DNA of 64,000 nucleotides from positions 62,001 through 126,000 of the forward strand of contig NZ_JACSMA010000004.1 in assembly GCF_018618415.1 (NCBI RefSeq), in the 5' to 3' direction. Position numbers and translations under genes: made by a program. The DNA is from Exiguobacterium sp. s146. GTDB taxonomy: Bacteria > Bacillota > Bacilli > Exiguobacteriales > Exiguobacteriaceae. Shown one piece after another: positions 34,510 through 44,732 of this stretch (position 1 is its first letter; every line of letters starts with the position of its first letter). The notes beneath the pieces are model-generated. The model had not been told where the DNA came from and ran no database searches. It saw nothing but the letters and a program-made list of their open reading frames with translations.

Positions 34510-35493
34510 TTACAACAGGCTGATTCCAGCTTCTTCACATGCTGTGACCATCTCGCTCGGCCAGACCGACGATTGAACTTCACCGATATGGCGGGCGCGT
34601 AGCAGGTACATCGCGATACGTGATTGTCCGATGCCACCCCCGATTGTGAGCGGGAGACGTCCTTCAAGGACCGCTTGATGGAACGGATACTTCCGTTTGT
34701 CTTCAGCTCCGGCTGTCACCAATTGCTCGGCAAGTGCCGTCTCGTCGACACGGATTCCCATCGACGACAGTTCGAACGCTGATTCGAGTTCCGGGTGCCA
34801 GACAAGGATATCGCCGTTGAGCGACCAGTCGTCATAGTCCGCCGCGCGACCGTCGTGCTTATCGCCTGAAGCGAGTGCGCCGCCGATTTGCGATAGGAAG
34901 ACTGCGCCGTGCGCTTTACAAATCGCGTGCTCCCGTTCTTTTGGCGTGAGGTCCGGGTAAAGGTCTTCTAGCTCTTGGCTCGTCAAGAAGTGAATCGACT
35001 CCGGCAAGATTGCCTCAATCCCGTACATCGATTCGACCGTCTGTTCCGTCTCGCGGAGCGCCGCATAAATCGATTCGACCGTTGCCTTCAAGTACTCCGT
35101 CGTCCGGTGTTCCCGGGCGATGACGCGTTCCCAGTCCCATTGATCGACGTGGAGTGAGTGTGTCGCGTCGAGTTCTTCATCCCGACGGATGGCGCGCATC
35201 TGGGTGTACAACCCTTCACCGACTTCGAATCCGTAGCGGCCGAGCGCTTCGCGTTTCCACTTTGCGAGCGACTGAACGATTTCGAGCTCATGTCCTGGAT
35301 ACTGCGTATCGAACTGGATGATGCGTTCGACACCGTTCAAGTGGTCGTTGACACCGCTCGCCGATGTGACGAACAGCGGGGCCTGAACTTGTGTGAGTCC
35401 GAGCGCCGTGCTGAACTTGTCTTCGAATGTCGCCTTCACTACTGTAATCGCCTGTTGTTTTTCCTTCATCTTGCTCATTGCTGTTGTTGTCAT
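34510..35493 (-). CDS. asnA: Aspartate-ammonia ligase
   Basis: Makes asparagine from aspartate, ammonia and ATP (class II synthetase-like fold). 327 residues from ATG 35493, the usual AsnA length; recognisable stretches include [29 protein letters not shown]-like [18 protein letters not shown], and [14 protein letters not shown] near the end. GGAGGAAG precedes the ATG. Controlled by the T-box directly upstream and flanked by its own promoter and terminator. Confidence 0.95.
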   Translation of the reverse strand: MTTTAMSKMKEKQQAITVVKATFEDKFSTALGLTQVQAPLFVTSASGVNDHLNGVERIIQFDTQYPGHELEIVQSLAKWKREALGRYGFEVGEGLYTQMRAIRRDEELDATHSLHVDQWDWERVIAREHRTTEYLKATVESIYAALRETEQTVESMYGIEAILPESIHFLTSQELEDLYPDLTPKEREHAICKAHGAVFLSQIGGALASGDKHDGRAADYDDWSLNGDILVWHPELESAFELSSMGIRVDETALAEQLVTAGAEDKRKYPFHQAVLEGRLPLTIGGGIGQSRIAMYLLRARHIGEVQSSVWPSEMVTACEEAGISLL

Positions 35494-35535
35494 GTTTTCT
35501 TCCTCCAATTGTGGGATTTCGGGATGGAGCAATAG

Positions 35536-35789
35536 AAAAAAGCCCTCCAATCCCATGGACTATGGGACGGAAGGCTTCAAGCTCCGCGGTGCCACCCAAA
35601 TTAGTAGACGAATCTACTCACTTTTTCGAGACGAACATCTCGTAGTTCCGATAACGGGGAACGGTCCGGCTACGTCTACTTGCAAAGCGTTCGGGTAGCG
35701 ACTCCAGGAGGTTCTTCGACAGAGATTTCAGTCCGGGCTCTCACCTTCCCCGGCTCGCTTTGCTTACGTCTTCTGTGTACTCGTCCTTT
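35536..35789 (-). promoter_or_regulatory. T-box riboswitch, asparagine
   Basis: On the minus strand: a stem I with the GGTGAGA-type apical region (around 35740), an AAC triplet (Asn codon) in the specifier-loop position (near 35713), the T-box GGGTGGCACCGCGG (35585-35599 region), then a terminator hairpin (35540-35577) with a T run. Uncharged tRNA-Asn should stabilise the antiterminator and turn on asnA. Confidence 0.92.
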
Positions 35790-35817
35790 CAATGTCGTTC
35801 ACAATTGAATTGACCCA

Positions 35818-35846
35818 ATTATTATCAATATTCAGACGAATGTCAA
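35818..35846 (-). promoter_or_regulatory. asnA promoter
   Basis: Consensus -35 TTGACA (35841-35846), 17-bp spacer and -10 AATAAT (35818-35823) on the minus strand, just upstream of the T-box leader. Confidence 0.8.
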
Positions 35847-35866
35847 TCACTTTTTTTAAAAAAATT

Positions 35867-35891
35867 CTCCCCCGTGTAGCGGACGGGGGAG
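35867..35891 (-). terminator. Terminator of the permease operon
   Basis: CTCCCCCGT and ACGGGGGAG with a seven-base loop, followed by a T-rich tract on the minus strand. Confidence 0.9.
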
Positions 35892-35906
35892 ATCCCTTGG
35901 GAAGGG

Positions 35907-36812
35907 TTATTTGATCGAGCCGCTCGTAATCCCTTTGATAATATGCTTTTGCATACCGAAGAAAAAGACGAGGAGCGGAACGATCCCAAGGACTAAACCA
36001 GCAAGTGCCAAATCCCATTGTTTTGTATATTGTCCGAAGAAATAGAACGTCGCGAGCGGAATCGTCCGCAGCTCGATGTCTCGGAGGACAAGCGAAGGTA
36101 AGAGGAAATCGTTCCAAATCCAAAGACTGTTCAAGATGACGATCGTCACCGTGATCGGCTTGAGGAGCGGGAACACGATGCGCCAAAACACGCCCCATGT
36201 CGAACAACCGTCAATGATGGCCGCTTCCTCAATTTCTTCTGGGATCGATTTCATGAATCCATGATAGAGGAACACCGAGATGCCCGATCCAAACCCAAGA
36301 TACATGACCATCAGCCCCCAGTGGCTATTCAACAGGCCGAGGATGCTCGACACTTTCACGAGCGGAATCATGATGGACTGGAACGGGATGACCATCGCCG
36401 CGACGAACAAGAAGAAGATAACGGTCGAAATCCAATGTTTCGTCCGAACGAGCTTCCACGCCGCCATCGAGGTGAACAGCACAATCAGAAGGTTCGCCCC
36501 GGCCGTGATGAGAAGCGAGTTCAAGAAGACACGTCCGTAGTTCATCGCCTCCCACGCTTCTGTATAGTTCGACGCAAGCCAAACGTTCGGCAAGGCGGAC
36601 GTGTTCGTGTAAATCTCGGCAATCGATTTGAACGAGTTGACGATGACGTAATAGAACGGGACGAGATATAACAGTCCGAGTAAAATCGCCACCAGTTCGA
36701 CGAGCCCGAGACCGGCCGTATACCCACCCGCCCGCAGCGGTTTTTGCGGTAACAATCGCTGTGGGGATGAGTCAACCTTCGCTTCGATGCGTTCAATTTT
36801 TTCTGTCGTCAT
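35907..36812 (-). CDS. Sugar ABC permease, MalG/LacG type
   Basis: 301 residues, about six membrane segments, with the ATPase-docking EAA loop EEIEEAAIIDGCSTWGVF (about 195-212). Type of inner-membrane permease that pairs with a MalF-type partner for oligosaccharide import. A basic/acidic N-terminal extension of about 30 residues precedes the first helix. It overlaps the upstream permease by four bases, so the two are translationally coupled. Confidence 0.92.
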   Translation of the reverse strand: MTTEKIERIEAKVDSSPQRLLPQKPLRAGGYTAGLGLVELVAILLGLLYLVPFYYVIVNSFKSIAEIYTNTSALPNVWLASNYTEAWEAMNYGRVFLNSLLITAGANLLIVLFTSMAAWKLVRTKHWISTVIFFLFVAAMVIPFQSIMIPLVKVSSILGLLNSHWGLMVMYLGFGSGISVFLYHGFMKSIPEEIEEAAIIDGCSTWGVFWRIVFPLLKPITVTIVILNSLWIWNDFLLPSLVLRDIELRTIPLATFYFFGQYTKQWDLALAGLVLGIVPLLVFFFGMQKHIIKGITSGSIK

Positions 36813-37714
36813 GCCTCCACCTCCCGCTTTTTCGTCAAGTAGACTTGAGTGACGGTAATCGCTGCGACGACAAGGAAGAAGATGACCGCTTTCGCCGACC
36901 CGAGACCGTAATTGTTATTCACGAACGATTCCGTATAGATGTTCAAGGCGAGCATCTCGGTCGATTTGAACGGTCCTCCGTTCGTGAGCGACAAGTTCGT
37001 ATCGAACACTTTGAACGACCAGGAAATCGTCAAAAATAGACAGATGGTAATTGACGGCATAATCATCGGTAACGTGATGTGACGCAACATCTTCAACCGG
37101 TTCGCCCCGTCAATCTTAGCCGCCTCCAGCAAATCCGTAGGCACGTTTTGGAGCGCCGCGATGTAGATGACCATGACGTAACCCCCGCCTTGCCAGATGG
37201 CGACGATGACGATGCCCCAAAAGGCGGTCTGGGCGTCACCGAGCCACGGCAGTTCAAACAGACTCCACCCGGTCAGTGCCCCAATCGATTCAAAGCCCTT
37301 CACATAGATAAACTGCCAAATGAACCCGAGAATGAGCCCGCCAATCAAGTTTGGCATGAAAAAGACAGTGCGCAGGATGTTGCGCGTCTTAATGTTCATC
37401 GTCAACAGTAAGGCCAGCAAGAAACCGACGACATTCGTCAAGATGACGGCCACAATCGTGTATTTCGTCGTGATCCAGAACGAGGCACGGAACTGTTCAT
37501 CTTCGAATAAAATCCGCTGATAGTTGTCCCATCCGATTACGTTCAACTGACCCGTCACACCGTTCCAATCCGTGAAACTGTAATAAATTCCGTTTACGAA
37601 CGGTATGAGCACAATCGCCACAAACGCCAAAAAGGCCGGACCGACGAATGCGATAAAACTCGCCGGCTTCTTCCAATTCCGTCTTCGCTTGTGTTGTTTT
37701 GATGTTTCTATCAT
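36809..37714 (-). CDS. Sugar ABC permease, MalF/LacF type
   Basis: 301 residues from ATG 37714, eight bases after GGAGG (an ATG two codons earlier is too close). About six membrane segments and the EAA loop TDLLEAAKIDGANRLKML (about 205-222). Partner of the MalG-type permease. A cre lies just upstream (37757-37770). No ATPase is encoded nearby. Confidence 0.92.
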   Translation of the reverse strand: MIETSKQHKRRRNWKKPASFIAFVGPAFLAFVAIVLIPFVNGIYYSFTDWNGVTGQLNVIGWDNYQRILFEDEQFRASFWITTKYTIVAVILTNVVGFLLALLLTMNIKTRNILRTVFFMPNLIGGLILGFIWQFIYVKGFESIGALTGWSLFELPWLGDAQTAFWGIVIVAIWQGGGYVMVIYIAALQNVPTDLLEAAKIDGANRLKMLRHITLPMIMPSITICLFLTISWSFKVFDTNLSLTNGGPFKSTEMLALNIYTESFVNNNYGLGSAKAVIFFLVVAAITVTQVYLTKKREVEA

Positions 37715-37756
37715 GTTCATCGCCTCCACTATCAACTTACCTTCCCTAGACAAAAA

Positions 37757-37770
37757 TGAAAACGGATACA
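37757..37770. promoter_or_regulatory. cre upstream of the sugar permeases
   Basis: TGAAAACGGATACA matches TGWAANCGNTNWCA with one mismatch, 43 bases before the permease start. A block to transcription or promoter repression by CcpA is expected. Confidence 0.6.
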
Positions 37771-37956
37771 TTTGACGGAAAGGGTGGAATATATTGTACT
37801 CAATGGGTGAATTCTACGATACGATGCGTTATGATAAACTCAATGACAAACCGAACGAGTCTTTTTCAATCAATGATTAAATCTTGATTCTAAGTCGATT
37901 CACGAATGAAATGGAATAAATAGATCACAACGTTCGAAGGTGGAGGGATTTTATAC

Positions 37957-39642
37957 ATGACGACGATTAAACCGTTATCCGACCTAACGATTGCCCAACA
38001 AGCCGAGATGTTGCCCGTCAAACAGATTGCAGAAAAACTCGGCTTACAAGAAGATGACCTCGACCTATACGGGAAATATAAAGCCAAGTTATCATTTGAT
38101 GTCATCGAGCGGATGACGACGCGCGAAGACGGGAAACTCATCCTCGTCACGGCGATCAACCCGACTCCGGCCGGCGAAGGAAAGTCGACTGTGACCGTCG
38201 GGCTCGGCCAAGCGCTCAACCAACTCGACAAACGAGCGATCGTCTGTCTGCGTGAACCGTCGCTCGGTCCGACAATGGGCTTAAAAGGCGGCGCCGCCGG
38301 CGGAGGGTTCAGCCAAGTGTTGCCGATGGAAGACATCAACCTTCACTTCACAGGCGATATGCACGCCATCACTTCAGCTCATAACACGATTAGCGCCATG
38401 CTCGATAATCATCTTCATCAAGGGAACGACCTTGGGATTGACGTCCGGAAAATCGTCTGGAAACGTGTGCTCGACTTAAACGATCGGGCACTTCGGCACG
38501 TGACGGTCGGACTTGGCGGTAGTGCCCATGGTGTGCCCCGTGAAGACGGCTTTGATATCACGGTCGCATCTGAAATCATGGCGATCCTCTGTCTCGCTGA
38601 TTCCTTGACCGATCTCGAGGCACGCATCAAGCGAATCGTTGTCGCATACGATCGGGACAATGAGCCAATCACGGCCGAACAAATCGGTGCGGCCGGTGCC
38701 GCCACACTGCTGTTGAAAGAAGCGTTCAAGCCGAACTTGGTGCAGACACTTGAACAGACACCCGCCCTCGTTCACGGTGGTCCGTTCGCCAATATCGCCC
38801 ACGGATGCAACTCGTTAATCGCGACGAAAACCGCGCTCAAACTTGGCGAATACGTCGTCACCGAAGCTGGTTTCGGAGCCGATCTCGGCGCCGAGAAATT
38901 CTGTCATATCAAGTCACGCATCGGAAAATTGAATCCAGACGCCGTCGTTCTCGTGGCGACAGTCCGCGCTTTGAAAATGCATAGTGGTGTCGCCAAGGAC
39001 CAACTTCACGTCGAGAACGTCGGAGCTGTCGGAAACGGGTTAAAATTGCTCGCCAAACATGTCGAGACGATGGGGAAACTCGGCTTGCCGACCGTCGTCG
39101 CCCTCAACCGCTTCAATTCAGATACAGTCGAAGAATTGGCGGCCGTCCTCGATTGGTGTGAAGCGAACCACATTCGAGTGGCGCTCAGTGAAGTATGGTC
39201 GAACGGCGGACAAGGGGGCCGTGCCCTCGCCGAAGCCGTCATCGACACAATCGAGTCAAATGAGAGTGCGTTCACCCCGCTCTATGCGTTGACCGATTCA
39301 ATCGAACAGAAGATCTTAACGATTGCTCGTGAAGTGTACGGGGCGGCCGATGTCACTTTTACCGCGACCGCGAAGAAACAGATGGCGCAAATCGAGGCAA
39401 ACGGCTGGCAGCACTTGCCGATTTGTATGGCGAAGACGCCGTTCTCACTCTCGGATGACCCGACAAAACTTGGCTACCAACACGGCTTCACCGTGACGGT
39501 ACGAGAATTGAAGCCGTCGGTCGGTGCTGGTTTCCTCGTCGCCTTGACCGGTAACGTCTTGACGATGCCAGGTCTGCCGAAACAGCCGGCTGCCTTGAAT
39601 ATGGGGATTGACGAGACCGGGAAAGCGATCGGTTTATTCTAA
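37957..39642 (+). CDS. fhs: Formate-tetrahydrofolate ligase
   Basis: Joins formate to tetrahydrofolate with ATP, giving 10-formyl-THF for purine and methionyl-tRNA formylation. 561 residues, full length; P loop in [14 protein letters not shown] (about 66-79), plus [19 protein letters not shown], and a C-terminal [21 protein letters not shown] precedes the ATG. With pflBA in the same genome, formate from pyruvate cleavage can feed one-carbon metabolism through this enzyme. Confidence 0.97.
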   Translation: MTTIKPLSDLTIAQQAEMLPVKQIAEKLGLQEDDLDLYGKYKAKLSFDVIERMTTREDGKLILVTAINPTPAGEGKSTVTVGLGQALNQLDKRAIVCLREPSLGPTMGLKGGAAGGGFSQVLPMEDINLHFTGDMHAITSAHNTISAMLDNHLHQGNDLGIDVRKIVWKRVLDLNDRALRHVTVGLGGSAHGVPREDGFDITVASEIMAILCLADSLTDLEARIKRIVVAYDRDNEPITAEQIGAAGAATLLLKEAFKPNLVQTLEQTPALVHGGPFANIAHGCNSLIATKTALKLGEYVVTEAGFGADLGAEKFCHIKSRIGKLNPDAVVLVATVRALKMHSGVAKDQLHVENVGAVGNGLKLLAKHVETMGKLGLPTVVALNRFNSDTVEELAAVLDWCEANHIRVALSEVWSNGGQGGRALAEAVIDTIESNESAFTPLYALTDSIEQKILTIAREVYGAADVTFTATAKKQMAQIEANGWQHLPICMAKTPFSLSDDPTKLGYQHGFTVTVRELKPSVGAGFLVALTGNVLTMPGLPKQPAALNMGIDETGKAIGLF

Positions 39643-39662
39643 ACGACAACGGAGGGATCGAG

Positions 39663-40586
39663 ATGGACGTCACGGAACATACGTATGCGGACGGATATCG
39701 GACGCAATTACTGCACATCAAGGCCAGACAACCGATTGGAAATTGTTTTATTTTCCATGGGATGCTCGAACATCATCGACGTTATGTCGAATTCGCTGAT
39801 TTTTTGTCAGAAATTGGATTCAACGTGTTCCTGTGTGACCTTCGTGGCGCAGGCTCCTTGGCCCGGACTCAGTCCACTTACGCCCACCTGTCGCCCCACG
39901 AAGGGTTTGAGCAAATGGTCGACGACGCCATCTCGCTCCTCGACCATTATCAAGATGAATTGCCGACCGTCGTTCTCGGCCATAGTTTCGGTTCGTTGCT
40001 CGCACGTCGACTCGGCCAACAGTTAGGTCATCGCTTGGCCGGCGTCATCGCCGTCTCCCCGCCTCCACATTCCGGATTGATTGGACGGGCCGGACTGTAC
40101 GCGATTGATTTGGCCATCCGGTTCAAAGGGAGCACACATGAATCGCGCTTGTTCGAACGCTTGTTGTTCGGACGGTACAACTTGAAATTTTTACCCGCCA
40201 CGACCGAGAGTGATTGGATTTCAAGTGTCCCCGAGGAAGTGGCCGCCTATGTAAATGATCCAGACTGTGGCGGGATTCCGACGCTCGGCTATTTACATGA
40301 GGTAGCAAAAGCTTCGCTCGATGTGACCTCTGTTGCCAGGATTCAGGAACATCCGAAAACACTCCCGATTTTGTTCGTCGTAGGCGCCGATGATCCCGTC
40401 GTCCATGACGGAGAAGGACTCGCAGGAATCGTCCGCAAACATCAGGCCGCCGACATCGAATTGACCGTGCTATCTTATGATCAGGCTCGTCACGAGGTGC
40501 TCCGTGAGCGTCAACGTCAAGACATCTGGACGGACATCGGTGACTGGATGCATCACACGATTCGAATCGCAAAAAGAACCTCCTAG
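39663..40586 (+). CDS. Alpha/beta hydrolase (monoacylglycerol lipase-like)
   Basis: 307 residues, soluble. Serine nucleophile in LGHSFGSLLARR (about 101), cap-like stretch in the middle, an acid in VVGADDPVVHD (about 240) and histidine in QARHEVLRE (about 278), in the order of the serine hydrolase triad. Resembles PldB/monoacylglycerol lipases. ACGGAGGG precedes the ATG; it lies 20 bases after fhs, so read-through is likely. Confidence 0.85.
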   Translation: MDVTEHTYADGYRTQLLHIKARQPIGNCFIFHGMLEHHRRYVEFADFLSEIGFNVFLCDLRGAGSLARTQSTYAHLSPHEGFEQMVDDAISLLDHYQDELPTVVLGHSFGSLLARRLGQQLGHRLAGVIAVSPPPHSGLIGRAGLYAIDLAIRFKGSTHESRLFERLLFGRYNLKFLPATTESDWISSVPEEVAAYVNDPDCGGIPTLGYLHEVAKASLDVTSVARIQEHPKTLPILFVVGADDPVVHDGEGLAGIVRKHQAADIELTVLSYDQARHEVLRERQRQDIWTDIGDWMHHTIRIAKRTS

Positions 40587-40604
40587 GAAATGGAGGTTCT
40601 TTTT
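40571..40604. terminator. Terminator after the hydrolase
   Basis: AAAAAGAACCTCC and GGAGGTTCTTTTT form a 13-bp perfect stem with an eight-base loop. Confidence 0.93.
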
Positions 40605-40753
40605 GTTTACCAAATTCATACATTGGATTTCTAATTCATTTACCTTTTTTGTAATTTAGATTCTTCTTTCCATTTTTTAAGTGCGCTATACTTAGACCGC
40701 ACACTATAAAAATACATGTATTTTGATACGTATTCACCGAAAGGGGTAACACA

Positions 40754-43723
40754 TTGAAGCCAACCATCACACGATTGAGCACAGCCGTCCTCATCTCTAG
40801 CACAGTGTTGAGTACGCTCGTTCCCGCTCACTCATATGCAGCAACATACGAAGGAACAGTGAATACATCCATTTTGAATGTCCGTTCCGCCACATCTACC
40901 ACTTCGGATATTGTCGGGAAGTTGACCGAAGGCGAGACCGTTCAAGTGTATTCCACAAACGACACTTGGGCTCAAATTGAATTCGAAGGCGAAAAGCGCT
41001 ATGTATCAACGACTTATTTGACGCTCAAATCGACCGTCGCGAAAACGGCGACGACCGCCTCGACGACCTCTGCTTTCAAAGCGGATGCGAACGTCAACTT
41101 GCGCTCATCGACCTCGACGTCGGCCACCGTCTTGACGACTATCCCGAAAGGGGCGACCGTCACGTACATCTCGTCACACGGGGCAACCGGCTCGTGGATG
41201 AAAGTGACGTACGGCAAATACACCGGCTATGTCGTGGCTAAGTATTTTACGCCGTCAGCTCCTGTTGAAACGCCATACTATGCGAACAAGACCGCCGTAC
41301 TCTACAACTCAACCGGTTCGGGCGCAACGAAACTCGCGACGATTCCGGCTGGTGCCAAAGTGACGCATCTCGCCTCGCTCGGCGCGACAGGGTCATGGTT
41401 TAAAATCCAATACGGCACGAAAATCGGCTACGCGCCAGCCCGTAACTTCTCGACGTCACTGTTGACTCCGGAAACGTCGACACCTGAAACGACGACACCT
41501 TATTTTTCAATCACAAATGTCGCCCTTTATAACAGTTCGGCCTCTGGGGCGACGAAAATCGCGACCATCCCGTCAGGTGCTCAAGTCGAGCAAATCGCCA
41601 TGGCTGGACTCAGTTCGTCGTGGTTCAAGATTCGTTACAATGGCGTCACCGGTTATGCCGCCGCCCGTAACTTCTCGAAGACGAAACCGGAAGTCATCGT
41701 CCGGACGCCTTATTACGCCGCTCGCGATCTCGTCTTATATAAATCGTCTGCCTCGGGTGCAGACCGTCTCCGGACAATCCGTGCCGGCAGCAAAGTGACG
41801 CAAGTGTCGGATTCTGCGCTTGCGAGCTCATGGTTTAAAATCGAGTATGACGGTGTCACCGGCTATGCCGCGGCTCGTAACTTCTCGACGACTCCACCAG
41901 AAGTGATCGTCATCAAGCCTTATTACGCGATTCGGAACGTCGCGATGTATAATTCGTCTGCCTCAGGCGCAACGAAAATCGATACGATTCCATTCGGTGC
42001 AAAAATCGAGCAAATCTCTCAAAGCGGTTTGTCGAGCTCATGGTTCAAAGTCCGCTATGACGGGAAAACCGGTTATGCTGCTTCACGTCACTTCTCAGTC
42101 GAAAAACCGGAGGTGATCGTCGTGACGGATTATTACACGACACAACGAGTCGTCCTCTATGACCGGTCCGCTTCACCGAAAACAAAAATCGCTGTCATTC
42201 CGACAGGGACAAAAGTTCAACAAATTTCGGAGGCCGGCTTGACCAGCTCGTTATATAAAATCAAGTACGGCACGCTCACCGGCTATGCGACCGCAAGTTA
42301 TTTTGCGGACAAACCGCCAGTGCCAGAAGAACAGCTCGAATCAGAACGAGAAGTCGAGGTCGTCGTCGCCAACAACGGGACGCTGAACGTGCGCAATAAA
42401 GCAGTCGATGGCGCCGTCATCGGGACGCTCGCGAACGGGACGGTCGTCAAAGTGAAGCCGATCGTCGGCAGCGACTGGGGTGTCATTTCGTATCTCGTCA
42501 ACGGTTCGCTCGTGAAAGGATATATCTCGCTGACATATACGAAACCGTATACGCCACCTGTCGCCGGCAGTAAAGAGATGGTCATCACAGAGACGCCTTA
42601 CCCATACACGCTCGCGTCGATGGTGACGACGCAACGCAACGTGTTCGCCCAGTCGGACGCCTTCCGTGCTGCGAACGCCTATGTACCGAAAGCATTTATC
42701 ACTCGTGCGACACCGACCGCCACGACGGGGACGATCAGCTCGACGGAACTGTTCACGACTTCATTCCAATATTTGAAGGCGACCGCGTCATCCGCCGCGG
42801 CTAACTTGAGCGGTTTATCGACGAATACGAAACTCGAGTACCTCGGGACAGAAAAAGTCGGTTCGACGACGTGGTATAAAGTGAAGTCTGGTCTATTGAC
42901 CGGATACGTCAGCGCTGCCAACGTCGCTGGTAACGTCAACGTATTGAAAGACGCTTCCATGACATCGCACTCGTTCGGGGTGCTCAACCCAGGTGAGACG
43001 GTGACCATCACCGGTGAGCTCGGTCAGTATTACACGATCAGCTACTATCGCCCGAGTGGATACAACATTCGTGTCTATGACCGGAATTGGCGTCTTGCGA
43101 CGGATGAGGAAATCACACGTCAGGTGTCTCCGTCTTCGTTCGCCACGACGTCACGGGAATATTTTCAGTTCCTCGATTTGTCGAAGGGGGCCGATTTGAC
43201 GGCGCCTGTTTTGAACAAATCGCTCGTCGGCAAAGGAATTTTAGACGGCCGTGGTCAAGCGTTCATCGACGCCTCACGTACGCACAACGTCAACGACATT
43301 TATCTGTTGTCACATGCGTTGCTTGAGACGGGTCATGGCACGTCCGCTCTCGCCACCGGGATTCTCGTCTCGAGCGTCGACGGTAAGGCCGTCACACCGA
43401 AGACCGTTTACAACATGTACGGCATCGGTGCGATTGACGGAAACGCCCACGTCAAAGGTGCCGAGCGCGCTTATAAAGAAGGTTGGTTCACGCCGGAAGC
43501 CGCCATCATCGGTGGAGCCAAGTTCATCGGGGATTCGTATATCAACAATCCAAGCCGGAAACAGAATACGCTCTACAAGATGCGCTTTAATCCATCAAAT
43601 CCTGGCACGATGCAATATGCCACGGATATTGCTTGGGCGACGAAACAGACGACCAACATTTACAACATGTATCAACAGCTCGAATCCTATACACTTTACT
43701 TCGATGTTCCAAAATTCCAGTAA
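40754..43723 (+). CDS. Secreted multi-SH3b N-acetylglucosaminidase (autolysin)
   Basis: 989 residues from a TTG start preceded by AAAGGGG. Signal peptide to about residue 30 (ending SYAA). Eight SH3b modules follow to about residue 600; modules 3-7 are close copies (about 70 residues each) with SGATK.xTIPxGAKV, SSSWFKI and TGYAAARNFS. Two further SH3-like units precede a C-terminal GH73 domain with catalytic glutamate in LLETGHGTS and VYNMYGIGA. Cuts peptidoglycan glycan strands; likely a cell-separation autolysin similar to LytD. Confidence 0.92.
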   Translation: MKPTITRLSTAVLISSTVLSTLVPAHSYAATYEGTVNTSILNVRSATSTTSDIVGKLTEGETVQVYSTNDTWAQIEFEGEKRYVSTTYLTLKSTVAKTATTASTTSAFKADANVNLRSSTSTSATVLTTIPKGATVTYISSHGATGSWMKVTYGKYTGYVVAKYFTPSAPVETPYYANKTAVLYNSTGSGATKLATIPAGAKVTHLASLGATGSWFKIQYGTKIGYAPARNFSTSLLTPETSTPETTTPYFSITNVALYNSSASGATKIATIPSGAQVEQIAMAGLSSSWFKIRYNGVTGYAAARNFSKTKPEVIVRTPYYAARDLVLYKSSASGADRLRTIRAGSKVTQVSDSALASSWFKIEYDGVTGYAAARNFSTTPPEVIVIKPYYAIRNVAMYNSSASGATKIDTIPFGAKIEQISQSGLSSSWFKVRYDGKTGYAASRHFSVEKPEVIVVTDYYTTQRVVLYDRSASPKTKIAVIPTGTKVQQISEAGLTSSLYKIKYGTLTGYATASYFADKPPVPEEQLESEREVEVVVANNGTLNVRNKAVDGAVIGTLANGTVVKVKPIVGSDWGVISYLVNGSLVKGYISLTYTKPYTPPVAGSKEMVITETPYPYTLASMVTTQRNVFAQSDAFRAANAYVPKAFITRATPTATTGTISSTELFTTSFQYLKATASSAAANLSGLSTNTKLEYLGTEKVGSTTWYKVKSGLLTGYVSAANVAGNVNVLKDASMTSHSFGVLNPGETVTITGELGQYYTISYYRPSGYNIRVYDRNWRLATDEEITRQVSPSSFATTSREYFQFLDLSKGADLTAPVLNKSLVGKGILDGRGQAFIDASRTHNVNDIYLLSHALLETGHGTSALATGILVSSVDGKAVTPKTVYNMYGIGAIDGNAHVKGAERAYKEGWFTPEAAIIGGAKFIGDSYINNPSRKQNTLYKMRFNPSNPGTMQYATDIAWATKQTTNIYNMYQQLESYTLYFDVPKFQ
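41266..42305 (+). repeat. Five tandem SH3b-coding repeats
   Basis: Five consecutive units of about 205-210 bases within the autolysin gene encode near-copies (YY...VxLYNSSASGATK...TGYAAARNFS). Recombination between them could alter repeat number. Confidence 0.75.
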
Positions 43724-43730
43724 GACACAA

Positions 43731-43763
43731 AGAGACACGCAGCCGACGATGGCGCGTGTCTCT
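43731..43763. terminator. Bidirectional terminator after the autolysin
   Basis: AGAGACACGC and GCGTGTCTCT with a 13-base loop between converging genes. Confidence 0.8.
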
Positions 43764-43765
43764 TA

Positions 43766-44179
43766 TTATGTCCATTCGATTGAGTCGACGATTGCTTCAA
43801 TCTCTACTTTCTCATTCGTCACTTCATCGGCGACGTACGTCAAAAACAAAAGTCGTTTCCCGTCTGTAAGTGACCAGACGTCAAGATGCATCCCATCTTC
43901 GATTCCGCTCGCATAGGCCGTCGTCATACCACCTGCGTCTGTCGTGACACTCGGTGCGACTTTGACGTCGATTGGGAACTCGCCTAAAAACGTGTTTAAC
44001 TCTTGGAGAGCTGCGTCACTCGGTGCTTGTTCTTCCTCTGCTTCATAGATGGACATTTGAAGCGTTCCTTGGGCGTCGGCCTCAACCGAATAAAAGCTGA
44101 CGTGATCTTCTTCTTCATTGTATTCAAAGTGTTCTGGGTAGGATAGACGGATCCAACCGTCAATCTCGTATTCCTTCAT
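43766..44179 (-). CDS. Hypothetical protein, last of an immunity-like trio
   Basis: 137 residues, soluble and acidic, with alternating beta-like stretches (GWIRLSYPEHFEY, HVSFYSVEADAQGTLQMSI, KRLLFLTYV). Not recognised. It overlaps the previous gene by four bases. Small acidic proteins arranged like this often act as immunity proteins to polymorphic toxins, but no toxin is present, so the role is only suggested by its neighbour. Confidence 0.65.
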   Translation of the reverse strand: MKEYEIDGWIRLSYPEHFEYNEEEDHVSFYSVEADAQGTLQMSIYEAEEEQAPSDAALQELNTFLGEFPIDVKVAPSVTTDAGGMTTAYASGIEDGMHLDVWSLTDGKRLLFLTYVADEVTNEKVEIEAIVDSIEWT

Positions 44180-44730
44180 GCTGTTTGCTCCTTCGTCTTC
44201 TTAAATGCTAGACCCGTCACCATCTTCGCTTGGAGCGCATATTTGAGGCGCTCGGTCACATAAAGACGTTGACTGTTTTGGTCCTGGGCAATCATGTGCC
44301 CGAATAAGTTCAGTCGTACAGTTTGTTGTGATAAAAAATAGAGTCGATTCGGGTCTAACGGTCGATATTCGCCTGAATCTTCGAGATGCTCAATCTCGAA
44401 GCGACGCAATACGTTGAGCGCGCAATATTGATCCGTTTTCCCGGTGCTCGTATGCACCTCGACTCGAACGAGCTGAATATCGTACGGGCATAGGTTCATA
44501 AAAATCGGACCGATTCGCTCATGGATGAGCAATACACCCATATCTGTCTCAATCAAATCAGGGAGCGCCTGCTTCTCTTGTGAGATGCTCAAGACGACAT
44601 AAGGACGTTCTGTGGGTGCGAGCAATTCCCCTTTAAAAAAGCGGAATCGTTGGATGCCGGTCAATACACGGGCTCGCCAGGCACTGCCCCGAGCTTCCGC
44701 TTCAATCCGATATAGCCTTTCTCGACTCAC
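44176..44730 (-). CDS. Imm11-like (DUF1629-type) protein
   Basis: 184 residues from a GTG at 44730, with GGGGGAG five bases upstream. The C-terminal pattern RLYVTERLKYALQAKMVTGL is like the conserved end of the Imm11/DUF1629 immunity family, and an RLYFLSQQTVRLNLFG stretch fits its beta-sheet core. If correct, it would bind and block a toxin. Second of three tightly packed genes. Assignment rests on one motif, so moderate only. Confidence 0.5.
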   Translation of the reverse strand: MSRERLYRIEAEARGSAWRARVLTGIQRFRFFKGELLAPTERPYVVLSISQEKQALPDLIETDMGVLLIHERIGPIFMNLCPYDIQLVRVEVHTSTGKTDQYCALNVLRRFEIEHLEDSGEYRPLDPNRLYFLSQQTVRLNLFGHMIAQDQNSQRLYVTERLKYALQAKMVTGLAFKKTKEQTA

Positions 44731-44732
44731 GA

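Noticed and set aside
37840-37940. Possible PurR boxes before fhs (CCGAAC and an inverted copy)
   Set aside because: The half sites are about 75 bases apart rather than the required 16-17.
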